A stretch of 64,000 nt of DNA, taken from positions 992,001-1,056,000 of the forward strand of contig NZ_CP156660.1 in NCBI RefSeq assembly GCF_039851975.1, in the 5' to 3' direction. The position numbers and the translations under genes are program-made. Of this stretch, positions 27,797 to 37,600 are shown piece after piece. The notes under the pieces are model-generated. The model ran no database searches, was not told the origin of the DNA, and saw nothing but the letters and a program-made list of their open reading frames with translations. Numbering within the stretch: position 1 is the first letter of the stretch; each line of letters begins with the position of its first letter. This DNA comes from Desulfoscipio sp. XC116. GTDB lineage: Bacteria > Bacillota > Desulfotomaculia > Desulfotomaculales > Desulfallaceae.

Positions 27797-27876
27797 TTGC
27801 TGAACACGCATTAGTAGCTTTGACTTTCTATTTTCTCAAGGCTTACAGTAAACAAAAACCGGGAAAGAGGCGCGTA

Positions 27877-28206
27877 ATGAACGAACCTTTTATATTCCAG
27901 ACCCTGCCGGAACGGATTGCGGCGCTGTTTCCCGAAATTCATAGCGACACCGCCATTGACTTGCTGCACAACAATGACGAGTATGGCCAGCTCTATCAAA
28001 GAAAAGGAGAACTCACGGAGCGGCACCCTTTCGTTTCGGCTGTCCTGGAGGGCGAGGGGCCGATTGCTCTGAGCGCGGAAGAACATAAAATCCTAACGGA
28101 CTATCTGGATGCAGCAACCCGCATGGAGGACATGGAGCATATGCAGCTTTATTTTCGCGGACATACGGACGGCTTTTCCTATCTCAAAAAAATCGGCGCA
28201 ATATAG
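27877..28206 (+). CDS. conserved element protein of unknown function
   Basis: 109 residues; ATG at 27877 after AAAGAGG. Helical, soluble, with FQTLPERIAALFPEIHSDTAIDLL and a C-terminal YLKKIGAI. No named domain recognised. It lies between helicase and primase genes, as in related elements, and is followed by a terminator hairpin. Confidence 0.6.
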   Translation: MNEPFIFQTLPERIAALFPEIHSDTAIDLLHNNDEYGQLYQRKGELTERHPFVSAVLEGEGPIALSAEEHKILTDYLDAATRMEDMEHMQLYFRGHTDGFSYLKKIGAI

Positions 28207-28230
28207 CCGCATTGCAAAAATTCCTTAAAG

Positions 28231-28261
28231 AAGCATCGGAAGACAAAGTCCGATGCTTTTT
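28231..28261 (+). terminator. terminator before the primase gene
   Basis: AAGCATCGGA (28231-28240) pairs with TCCGATGCTT (28249-28258) and is followed by a T-run to 28261. Ends the helicase operon or attenuates the primase. Confidence 0.75.
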
Positions 28262-28280
28262 GCGTTCGGAGGTGATCGTT

Positions 28281-29243
28281 ATGCCCTATGTGGCCCCGGA
28301 ACAAATTAAGCGCGCCAAACAGATGGATCTGCTGACCTATTTGCAATATTACGAACCGCAGGAGCTGGTGCACTTTTCCGGCAACGTCTATACCACCCGT
28401 AGCCATGACAGCCTGAAAATCTCCAACGAAAAGTGGTGCTGGTGGTCCCGCGGCATCGGCGGGCGCTCCGCTCTGGATTATCTCATCAAAGTCCGGGGCA
28501 TGACGCTCCCCGAGGCGGTCATGCGGATAGACGGGCAGGCAGTTGTTGTTCCGCCTGCCCCGTCAAAGGCGCGGGAAACCGCCGGGCCGAAAAAGCTGCT
28601 GTTGCCGGAGAAAAACCAAAGCAACGACCGCGTAGTTGCCTATCTCAAAGGGCGCGGCATGCACAGTGCTTTAATTGATTACTGCCTGCAAACCGGACGG
28701 CTGTATGAAAGTCGCTACCGCCACAACGCAGTCTTTGTCGGCTTTGACCCCCAGGGCGTTCCCCGCTACGGCGCGCTCCGGGGCACATCCGGCAGCCGGT
28801 TTATGAGGGACGCAAGCGGCAGTGACAAGCGCTTCTCCTTTTCCATTCCGGCAAGGGAAAAATCCACCAAGCTGCGCCTGTTTGAAAGCGCCATCGACCT
28901 TTTGTCCTACGGCACCTTGGATCTGCTGGCCGGCAGGGATTGGCGGCAGGAAAACTGCCTCTCCCTGGCGGGTATTTTTAAGCCGAAAAAGAACATCATG
29001 GAAAGCACCCCGCCCGCCGCTTTGATGCAGTACCTCAAGGATTACCCGCACATAACCGAAATTGCCCTGCATCTGGACAACGATGCACCGGGAAGGTTGG
29101 CGACAAAGACCATTGAAACCCTGCTCTCTCCCTTACTCATCATTTTCGATGAACCACCTAAACAAGGAAAGGACATGAACGATTACTTGAAAATTGTATT
29201 AGGGATAAAGCTGCAGAAGGAACCCGATCATTATAGCCTTTAA
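28281..29243 (+). CDS. DUF3991/Toprim primase-like protein
   Basis: 320 residues from the ATG at 28281 after GGAGGTGAT. The N-terminal part (QMDLLTYLQYYEP, WCWWSRGIGGRSALDYLIKVRG) is a DUF3991-type CHC2-like region; the C-terminus has the Toprim features EIALHLDNDAPG and a KDMNDYL ending. It probably primes synthesis of the second strand after transfer or assists element replication. It is the last gene before the AT-rich cargo block. Intact. Confidence 0.78.
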   Translation: MPYVAPEQIKRAKQMDLLTYLQYYEPQELVHFSGNVYTTRSHDSLKISNEKWCWWSRGIGGRSALDYLIKVRGMTLPEAVMRIDGQAVVVPPAPSKARETAGPKKLLLPEKNQSNDRVVAYLKGRGMHSALIDYCLQTGRLYESRYRHNAVFVGFDPQGVPRYGALRGTSGSRFMRDASGSDKRFSFSIPAREKSTKLRLFESAIDLLSYGTLDLLAGRDWRQENCLSLAGIFKPKKNIMESTPPAALMQYLKDYPHITEIALHLDNDAPGRLATKTIETLLSPLLIIFDEPPKQGKDMNDYLKIVLGIKLQKEPDHYSL

Positions 29244-29280
29244 TTGCTTTAATTGTATCTAATTACATCTAATTGTATTA
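29242..29280. repeat. four near-copies of a 10-bp AT-rich unit
   Basis: Units AATTGTATCT, AATTACATCT and AATTGTATTA start at 29251, 29261 and 29271, and a shorter AATTGCTTT starts at 29242. The 10-bp step puts them on one DNA face, as in iteron or cooperative-operator sites. They mark the junction between the ICE backbone and the cargo block. The remaining bases to 29390 hold no gene. Confidence 0.55.
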
Positions 29281-29390
29281 TGAGAAAAGAAATAAAATCG
29301 TGACATCTCATAATATTTTGTGGAGATTTGCCGAATTCTGTGATATGCTAAAAAAGCAATTTATATCCTTAATTATATGAGGTGTACAAT

Positions 29391-29591
29391 ATGGGAGTCA
29401 GTTATAAGCGGTTGTGGATGCTCATAATTGAAAAGGAATTAAAAAAATCACAAGTGCGTCAAATGGCTAACGTAAGTGCGAGCACCTTTTCAAAAATGAG
29501 TAAGAACGAGTATGTGGCTCTGGATGTATTAGTTCGTTTATGTGTTGCTCTTGATTGTGAATTAAGCGATATCGTTGAGATTGTTCGGTAA
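29391..29591 (+). CDS. XRE/Cro-type regulator of the cargo block
   Basis: 66 residues; ATG at 29391 follows TGAGGTG. It is a bare helix-turn-helix (KSQVRQMANVSASTFSKM, then LDVLVRLCVALDCELSDIV) of the small XRE regulators that often control defence or restriction genes. It lies 47 bases before the DUF4338-type gene on the same strand and may repress the block, perhaps through the 10-bp repeats upstream (inference). Confidence 0.75.
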   Translation: MGVSYKRLWMLIIEKELKKSQVRQMANVSASTFSKMSKNEYVALDVLVRLCVALDCELSDIVEIVR

Positions 29592-29638
29592 TCAATTTTT
29601 AGCATGTATTTTATTCTTTAGATCCTGGAGGTCGCTTT

Positions 29639-31627
29639 ATGGCAATTGAGGCAAACGAAATATCAGAAATATTTTCCCCTGCACTAAATGAGGAATACGT
29701 GGGTAGATTTCAGTGCTTGGTTAAAAGATTCGGGAAGGTCTTCCCTAATTATAGGGATTTATTAATCAAGCAGGAAATAGCAGCTACCGAAGACGGTATC
29801 CCTAACGACGATTTCGAGGGGTTAAGATACATAACAGCGCTTAGGGTTCTGTATGATTTAACTCAGCAGGGCTGGGGCCTTGAGGTAAAAAACAATACAG
29901 AGCTTCACTTGACAATGCATACTGAAAATTCTAACGACAAGGAATATATCCGGCACCGCTTAAGCACTGAAAGAAAGGCACAGTTTAAGGTCGACTCCAC
30001 GCTACGCTTTATTGCTTACATGGAACGTGTAAGGGTATATCACGGCCGTGAGATATCTATTAAGAATCTGATCGGCAGCAGGGATGCGTTAATCCAAGCT
30101 ATCCAAAATGAACAGCGCGTTGTTGACCCTTACCTCCAGTTGGTTACTCATTCAATTGATAAGCAAACAGGCTATCGGGATACAGACATATGGAGATATT
30201 TCAGGTATACCTGGTCTATTCCGTATAAATCCATGCCGGGGCGAAATTTGTTCTACCTTGTCAGGGATCGTGCACAGGAATTTCATCCTGTCATTGGTAT
30301 CTTCGCATTAGGAAATTCCGTTTTAAATCTGACGGTGCGGGATAATGAGATCGGCTGGACGGTGGACTCCGTTCGAGCTGCCTTGGAGCGCAAGGCCTCT
30401 AAGGAAATCAGTACACAGGAGGTAAGTCAGACTAACGGCAAAACAGTAACCTCTAAGCGGACGCGATATTTAGAAACTGAAGAGGGGCATATAGCCAGAA
30501 TTACAGCTTATTCTCGGCAAACCATGGATGTACTACTTAGGAATCTGAAAAATGCAATCAACGATATATATGTGCGGGATCTGGGCTACCATAGGGGCAC
30601 CAAGTATCCCTCAGAAAAAACAATCAATGAGTTAAAAAGCCTATATGAGGAATTACGTGAGCAAGCAATAGACAATAAAAAAACAGCCAGGGTTACCGAT
30701 TGGGAGGGTGAAACGAAAGAGATTCTTTTCAAAAAAAAGCGAGCCTTTGAGCTTGCAAAGCTGCTTGACGCTATGCGCTGGTTCAATCATTTCAAGTGCG
30801 ACAGTCATACAAAATGGCTTGAGGCTATGGTAAAAAATGAGCAAGGCCGCAAAGCCATTAATGTAGCTCTTGTTGCAAACCGGAAAACGAAGATCGGCTC
30901 CAATATGATGGAGATCATCGTATGTGGAGCAATACCTCCCTACAATGAATTGCTTGGCGGCAAGCTGGTAAGTATTTTAGCCTGCAGCCCTATTGTAATC
31001 CGTGATTATACAGATAAATATAAACATCAGGTTAGTGAAATTGCATCCCGCATGAAGGGCAAGAGAGTAATCCGTGACAGTCGGCTTGCTTTTTTAGGCA
31101 CAACAAGCCTTTATTCCTTGGGAAGCAGTCAATATAACCGAATCAAGGTTCCCATAACCGAAGACTTTACTCTCCAATTTAAGAAGATGGGAATTACCGA
31201 GGGCTACGGCACTGTATATTTTTCCAAGGAAACCACCGATGCAATGATGCACCTTTTAGAGCTTCAGGATGGCGGGCGCAGAATAAACCATGTTTTCGGC
31301 GAGGGGACAAGCCCCCGCTTTCGCTTAATCAGTAGAGGGCTAAGCATAATAGGCATTAAGGCTGACGCTTTTTTGAAGCACTATTCACCAAGAATCGTAT
31401 ATTCGATGGAGTTGGCATCGAATACAAATGAATTTCTCCTCGGCTATACAGATGAACTGGATTATCCCTTTGATATCACCAGTGACGAGGATGTCAGGGC
31501 AAAAACGCAGGACATGATCGAATATTGGTATGAGCGGTGGATGAGTAAAAGGCTTCAAACCGTTGATATTATTCAGCGGCTCCAGAGCTTTACTCCCGAG
31601 AGCATCATACTGAGCTATACGAGGTGA
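29639..31627 (+). CDS. DUF4338 (Druantia DruA-like) protein
   Basis: 662 residues; ATG after GGAGGT. The block GRNLFYLVRDRA...PVIGIFALGNSVL...RDNEIGWT (about 201-241) matches the DUF4338 pattern of Druantia DruA: a motif for a ligand-like pocket ending in an R-D-x-x-I-G-W turn. A second conserved-looking part (about 410-480) has VALVANRKTKIGSNMMEI and NELLGGKLVSILACSP. The DruA mechanism is unknown. It is longer than typical DruA proteins and is followed after 4 bases by an ATPase gene instead of the usual Druantia partners. Family call from pattern only; the residue spacing should be tested by profile search. Confidence 0.6.
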   Translation: MAIEANEISEIFSPALNEEYVGRFQCLVKRFGKVFPNYRDLLIKQEIAATEDGIPNDDFEGLRYITALRVLYDLTQQGWGLEVKNNTELHLTMHTENSNDKEYIRHRLSTERKAQFKVDSTLRFIAYMERVRVYHGREISIKNLIGSRDALIQAIQNEQRVVDPYLQLVTHSIDKQTGYRDTDIWRYFRYTWSIPYKSMPGRNLFYLVRDRAQEFHPVIGIFALGNSVLNLTVRDNEIGWTVDSVRAALERKASKEISTQEVSQTNGKTVTSKRTRYLETEEGHIARITAYSRQTMDVLLRNLKNAINDIYVRDLGYHRGTKYPSEKTINELKSLYEELREQAIDNKKTARVTDWEGETKEILFKKKRAFELAKLLDAMRWFNHFKCDSHTKWLEAMVKNEQGRKAINVALVANRKTKIGSNMMEIIVCGAIPPYNELLGGKLVSILACSPIVIRDYTDKYKHQVSEIASRMKGKRVIRDSRLAFLGTTSLYSLGSSQYNRIKVPITEDFTLQFKKMGITEGYGTVYFSKETTDAMMHLLELQDGGRRINHVFGEGTSPRFRLISRGLSIIGIKADAFLKHYSPRIVYSMELASNTNEFLLGYTDELDYPFDITSDEDVRAKTQDMIEYWYERWMSKRLQTVDIIQRLQSFTPESIILSYTR

Positions 31628-31631
31628 GGTT

Positions 31632-33194
31632 ATGAACAGCTTACAATTCATTAAAAAGCTCTATAATGGGAAGAATTGCTATTCTGACTCTCTTACAGAG
31701 GATGAAATAGCCCTGCTCCATATTCCCTCCGGCGTTGAGCGAATCGTTGAGGAAATGGTGGATGCCAATCGCATTGTGTTCCTCACTGGAAACCCAGGGG
31801 ACGGCAAAACGTACATAATTCGAGCCCTGGAAACAAAGCTGCCACAGAGCGTTTATATCGAAAAGGATATGAACAGTGTCACAGATGAGAAAATGAACGA
31901 CGTTATAAGCAAAATCGTTGATTGCTATCACAATAACAAAAGCTGCATAATTGCAGCCAATGAGTTTCCGTTCTTTAAGCTTATAAGAGCTTCAAGAAAG
32001 CTCGCTCCTGAGCTACATAATGAGCTTATAAATGTGAAAAAAAACGTTATTGTATATGGCCATTCTACCTTCCAACTGCGCCGGATTTGCATTATTGACT
32101 TAAACGAGAGAAATCTGCTTGATAAGGATCGCAGTGTGCTCCCTCCCATTGTAAGCAAGTTTGTGGAACTCTTAAAAAACAGTGCTGGAGTTAACCCTGT
32201 ACTTGATTATAATGTAGCGGCACTGCAAAACGAGCTCGTAATTGAACAGCTATTACGGCTATTTAATCTGGTTGCAATGAGCGGAGAGCATTTTGCCATT
32301 CGAGATATCCTTGGTACACTTGCCTATGCCATGACTAGCTGCACGGTGGATGACGAGGATGTTAACGGCCATTATTATGATGCGTTGTTTTCTGGTGAGA
32401 ACGAGCTAATGTCCTTCATTGCTCAGTTTGATCCAGTTCTTCTTTCTAAGCCCAGCCTAGACGAGCAGCTATGGAACGGGGAAAAAACAGACGGATGGCT
32501 TATGGGTGCCCCTACCAAATGGCCGAAGTAGCTTACTGATGAAAGCGTCGAGGAGGCAACCAAGCTATTTAAATCCATAAAGCGTAAATTCTATTTTGAA
32601 AACATATATGCCAAAGAGCTAAGCGAGCTTCAGCCTGTAGATTATACTGAATGTGAGCGTATTTTTGTAAGCTTGGGCAATTCAAGCAGTAAAAGAGGCA
32701 TCCTCAGTATGCTAATTAACTCAATGAATCGCTTATTTCTGTCAACGGACGATGAAAAAGAGCGGTTAAGAATTTGGACCTCGCATAGCTATGATCTTAG
32801 CCGCGAAACTGGCGCTGCCGTTTCAACAAAATATATAGATGCCTCGGATCTCGATTTGGTCTATCCTGAGCCGATCTCCTGGCTGAAGGATATGGAATTT
32901 ACACCAGATAGTCTTATTATGAAGCTAAAAAGGGACAATACATCCCCAAAGCTCGAAATAGACGTTACGCTCTTGCGTGGTCTTATAAGCATAAAAAGCG
33001 GATATCCTGCCAGTCTGCTTTCGGGGCAATATGAGCAGTCTATCTCCCAATTCACACAGGCCCTAGCCTCAACCTCCGCTGCCAGAGACTATGGCGATGG
33101 AGAGCTATTGATAGCCAACCGTCGAGAAGGCTCAAGGAAAAAGATATTTATTGAGGATAATAAATATCGCTTTCATGACGGAGGTGAATTTTAA
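31632..33194 (+). pseudogene. DptF-like P-loop ATPase with an in-frame TAG
   Basis: The frame runs for 520 codons but is cut by a single TAG (32529-32531) at codon 300. Before it lies a P-loop (FLTGNPGDGKT, about 49-59) and a stretch (IIAANEFPFFKLI) like the ATPase DptF of phosphorothioate-dependent restriction. After it the same frame continues without further stops to a C-terminal domain. The neighbour triple P-loop ATPase, helical protein, FtsK-type ATPase has the DptF-G-H order. A CAG to TAG change would explain the break. Either the gene is inactive, or readthrough or a 5' product suffices, or the base is an error. A TTG at 32673 could restart the C-terminal part. Confidence 0.6.
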
Positions 33195-34678
33195 TGGCGC
33201 GTGAAAAGGACTATTTGGACAGATATGGCGAGGATATATGTAATGCACTCGGCTTTAATCCAACCTCAAATTCAACAAAGCCTCTTTCAATTGCAAACGC
33301 CTTGTTCCGTTCCTGCTTGGGAACAGTCTGCGATATAAAGGATATCCATGAGTGGATTACAAGTGAACGCAGAAGTAATGCACGTATTCTGCCCTCTACT
33401 GAAATTCGCGATAAATATAAGGACATTCTTGCCCATGGTACAAATGAGCCGGTTGATGACATCAAGGAGGCACGGTTTGTCCTTGAACAGATATTCAATC
33501 CAGATTCGACGGTTTATCCTGGTTATCAAAACTCCGTTTTGAACATTCCGTCACGCTGGCTGGTGCGCTCATCACTGCCAGCCGAAGCAAGGATTGGCGA
33601 TTTTATCTTTGGAATTCTCAGCTATCCTATTGAAGGTAAGGCTTCTCCTGCAATCGAGCTTATCCGTGACGCTCTTAAGGATGACGATGATGATATATCA
33701 CGGCTTATAAAGCCAATTTTGACAAGCTCTTACAAGGAGCGCATATCGGATATTGAAGTCAGTCCTAAAAGCATTAGCTTTAATAGCAGCAAGCAGGCCA
33801 TAAGAAAGGGCTTTGATAATTTGGCCGTAAACCTGCTTTATACAGGTCAGTCCCGCAATTCGCTTCTGGTGCTTAAGCGAATGTCAAACCTCGCCGTTTT
33901 TGCTTCGTATTATTATTTAGTTGACGTGAATAACGCAGAATACAACGGCGAGAGGATTCCGCTTTTACTTGATTCCTTCTCTGATTTAGATGCCATTGAG
34001 CGGGCAAGCGAGCTGTGCTACATTGCTTGCAAAAAATCTGTTGAAGCGTATATCGTTAACCTGCTTGAGGATATCATACGAAATGAAAGGCTTATAGCGG
34101 ACACCACAAGTGCTGAAGCCTGCAAACGCTTTATATCATCGGACATAGCGTTAAATGCTGCGAAGGAGCAGAAAAATGCCCGCGAAATCCTATTGCAATA
34201 CTTTGAAACCTTTTATACCGGAGGAGATAAACCCTTACGAGCCTTATCACGGGCGCTTCAGTTTGCTATCTATGCCTTTACATATCCAAACAATACCCCC
34301 TCCGATTTCTGCCGTGTGCTAGGTACGAGAGCCGGACTGGTGGGACCCGGAGGCGGAGCTAAGTTTAAGCGACTGCTTATTAATCGCTTTTTGCTTGAAA
34401 CCATTGTTTTAAGCACTGTAACCCTTGAAGGAATGCCCGATGGCATTGAGCTACGTGAGCTTGGAGAGCTTTTGAGATCGCAATACTATATACTCATTGG
34501 TACCGATACCGATAAGGATTATTCCTTATTGGATCAAGCTAAAATTGCACAGGACGCACCGGAGGATCTGCGTGGTGAATTAGCAAGTAATGCCCGAAGC
34601 ATTGCGGATATGCTTATTACCATGGGTTTGGCAAAAAGATATGCCGATGGTGTTACTATAATTGGATGGGGGTTGTAA
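33194..34678 (+). CDS. DptG-position protein, unassigned
   Basis: 494 residues; ATG overlaps the preceding stop (TAATG), so it is translationally coupled. No P-loop or catalytic motif was found. It is mostly helical, and its C-terminus (ASNARSIADMLITMGLAKRYADGVTII) resembles a winged helix. By its place between the ATPase and FtsK-like genes it would be the DptG-like partner, but sequence alone does not show this. Confidence 0.5.
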   Translation: MAREKDYLDRYGEDICNALGFNPTSNSTKPLSIANALFRSCLGTVCDIKDIHEWITSERRSNARILPSTEIRDKYKDILAHGTNEPVDDIKEARFVLEQIFNPDSTVYPGYQNSVLNIPSRWLVRSSLPAEARIGDFIFGILSYPIEGKASPAIELIRDALKDDDDDISRLIKPILTSSYKERISDIEVSPKSISFNSSKQAIRKGFDNLAVNLLYTGQSRNSLLVLKRMSNLAVFASYYYLVDVNNAEYNGERIPLLLDSFSDLDAIERASELCYIACKKSVEAYIVNLLEDIIRNERLIADTTSAEACKRFISSDIALNAAKEQKNAREILLQYFETFYTGGDKPLRALSRALQFAIYAFTYPNNTPSDFCRVLGTRAGLVGPGGGAKFKRLLINRFLLETIVLSTVTLEGMPDGIELRELGELLRSQYYILIGTDTDKDYSLLDQAKIAQDAPEDLRGELASNARSIADMLITMGLAKRYADGVTIIGWGL

Positions 34679-34679
34679 A

Positions 34680-37600
34680 ATGCAAACGCTTCTGACCAAA
34701 GTGATTATTCAAGCAGTTATAGCCAAGGAGAATGCAGATGGCTTTGGCGTATCCATAATAAATCTGCCAGAGATTGACTATAGTCTGCTGGTACAAGGTA
34801 TTAAGCAGCGCAAGCGCTTGGAGATATATTTTCTCGGCTTTCAAATGGAACAGCTTACGTATTTGCAAAGCAACCTTCCTCAAATAAATGATGTCAGCTA
34901 TTTCTTTACCGTCGAAGAAGCTGAGGACTCCAGAAACAGTGGTGCCGAGGATGTATTTCGAGTTCATATTGTAAAAAATCAAGAGCTTGAAAAAATATCC
35001 TCTCTACGTTGGTATGACACCATAGGTATGGATCAGGTATATAGAAAAAGCTGTGAATATGTGAGGAAAAGCCTCTCACCCTCAAATGAAACCATTTCAA
35101 ACCTGCTCAAGGCCTTGGGACGTCAGGATATAAGAGGCATACTGAATTTCGAGCGGGTGCTTTGCTACCTTGAAGCATTGCTTAATACCCCTTCAGAGCA
35201 GTTGCCCCAGACTATTTCAGATAATCTATACATGCTGGGCTTGCTTGCACATAAGGGCTTTGGAATAGGAGCATCGACAATAGATGACTTTCGCTCTAAA
35301 ATTAAACGCAATCATGAGTTGACTCGGAGAATCAGCAGCCTTGAGCAGAAGGAGCGCCAAAATATCACAAGCTATGCCTCTGTTAACCCTGAAAATGAGC
35401 TAACAAGGTTTATCCTGAACTATTATCGAACAAAGGATATCGAGCTATTAAAGCAGATGGACGTTGACGAGGTTGAAAAATGCCTGAAAAGTGCTGCAAA
35501 ATCGACAGGCACTACTCCGAAGCAAAGTACTAAGGTATCAACAGTTAACGCCACAACCGCCGCGGCACAATTGGTATTTGATAATGATTTCGAGCAAATA
35601 GGCGAGGTTATCGATAAGGTACAGCAGGCTATTGATGAGCGCTCGGACACTGACAAGGCCGATCAGGTTGAAATATCCGTAGGCGGCTCAAAGCTGAAGA
35701 TAAATGTTGAGCCTGCGACCGAAGCTATTGCTCAGACTGTTTCAACAGAGGAGTATTGGGGTGGCTTAGTCTATGCAGAGGTAAAAAACCCAAAGGACGC
35801 TCTTGACGTCTTGGATAAATACGAGCTTATGCCCTTTGATGCCAGCTATATTGACAAACGCATCAGAGAGTATTTAATCAGAGCAAAGCGATACATTACC
35901 GATTCTGAAGCCGCTGAGGAAATTTTCTCATCCTTCGAGGCCTTTGCCTTAAGCAGGCAGAAAATCCTGCCCTATAGTAAGCGTCTACAGGATATCCCTA
36001 TGCTTCAGGTGATTAACAAATACAAGGACTTCGCAGAATACCTTTCCTCCTACGAGCGTCTGCTGGCTTCGATTAAGAATCATTTTGCAGTTCTTTGGAG
36101 CGTGGACTCTGTAGGAGCAAGGGATATTGTCAACACCATTATCTCTTTGGATTTTTTATATGTGCTTGGCACAGAAAACAGTCATGTGATCCCTACTCCA
36201 CTCAATCCTCTTTACCTGTGGAAATATATCAAGCTGGCACAGGAGATGCTGGAGTCGGGAAGTCTTGAGGAGGGCCAGGACTGCTATCTTTCAGAGGATG
36301 ATAAAGCCTTCATTGTTTGTAAGGCTGAGGATATTCCAGATCCCCTGACGCTTGTGCTTGTGCCGAACAGCATCGCTGAAAGCTCTGAGTGCCTGCCGAT
36401 TGCAGGTAGAATTGGATGCTTACCGGTGTATTCCACCAAGCCCCAAATCAATGAGGGTGAAACCGGCATGGAGGCAGTGCAGCAGGCCATAATCCGGTAT
36501 ATGTGTCTGTATCCACATTCAAGCATGATGCTTCGCATCACCCTTATAAACCCTCCGACCGTAGAGGCTGTTGTTGGTATGCTCAAAAGGCTTGATAAGG
36601 ATAAGGAATTTGCGGCCTTTGGCTCAGTCGGTATTGATCTTTCTGTATATCGAACCAAGGAGGCTTCCTCTGATTGGATGGAAATTCAGGATAAGTCCCT
36701 GAATGACGGAATGCTCGGCAAGATTAAGGGCAAAAGGTCCGGACGCTTTAATCTTTCCATTGTAAATAAAAAGCTTTCATACACAGATATCCTTGGCAAG
36801 CTTAATCGTGAGCAGCATCTGCTGGTTGTTTTTGATCCCAATGAAAAGCAAATTGATTTGGCACGTAACAGCCGGCATATTCATATTCATCCCCTATGCG
36901 TACCTAAGGTCTATGAATACAACCGCATTCAGGGCAGTGTGAGAATCCGCCCTGCTAACGAGGGAGGGATATTTGCCGATTATGCAGGAATCCTGGAAAA
37001 GCTTCGTGAGCAGCCCTCATCTTTCGGGCATCGGAGCGTATTCGTGAATTCTCCCTTACAGGAGGAAACCTACAAGCAGTTACTTGGCCTTGCAGACTGG
37101 CTGATAATTCTTGACCAGAATCTAAAAAGCTGGGATATCTCTCTGCGTTCAGCAAGCGAAAAGCTGTTTTATAAGGGCTACGATTATCGTTCCATAGGGA
37201 TATATTCAAAAAACAGCGGGAAGTTCGTGCTCGGATATAATCAGTTAATTGCGTCCTTAGGCAACTATATCCCAAACAAGGATGGAGTAAAAAACGTTAT
37301 AAATACAATAAGAGATATTAATGATGATGGTCTGCTGAGTATCGCCTCCCATTCCACCAATAGTATTTTTGACCAAAATCATGGCAAGGGCAGCCTTGGG
37401 CTGGCGCTTGCCGCAATACATTACAAGCAACGGCATCCAGCATCCCTTTTGGTTGGCCTTGACACACAGCTTGCCCGTGAATGGTTATCAGATCGTGAGG
37501 ACGGTAAGCTTCCTGATCTTATTGGGCTTCGGTTTGATTCACAGAACACTGCGCCACAGATTGATATTATAGAGGTTAAAACGCATGCCGACTACTCCAT

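Noticed and set aside
32529-32531. Pyrrolysine at the TAG codon
   Set aside because: No pyl genes are in the window and the protein is not a methylamine methyltransferase; kept only as something to check.
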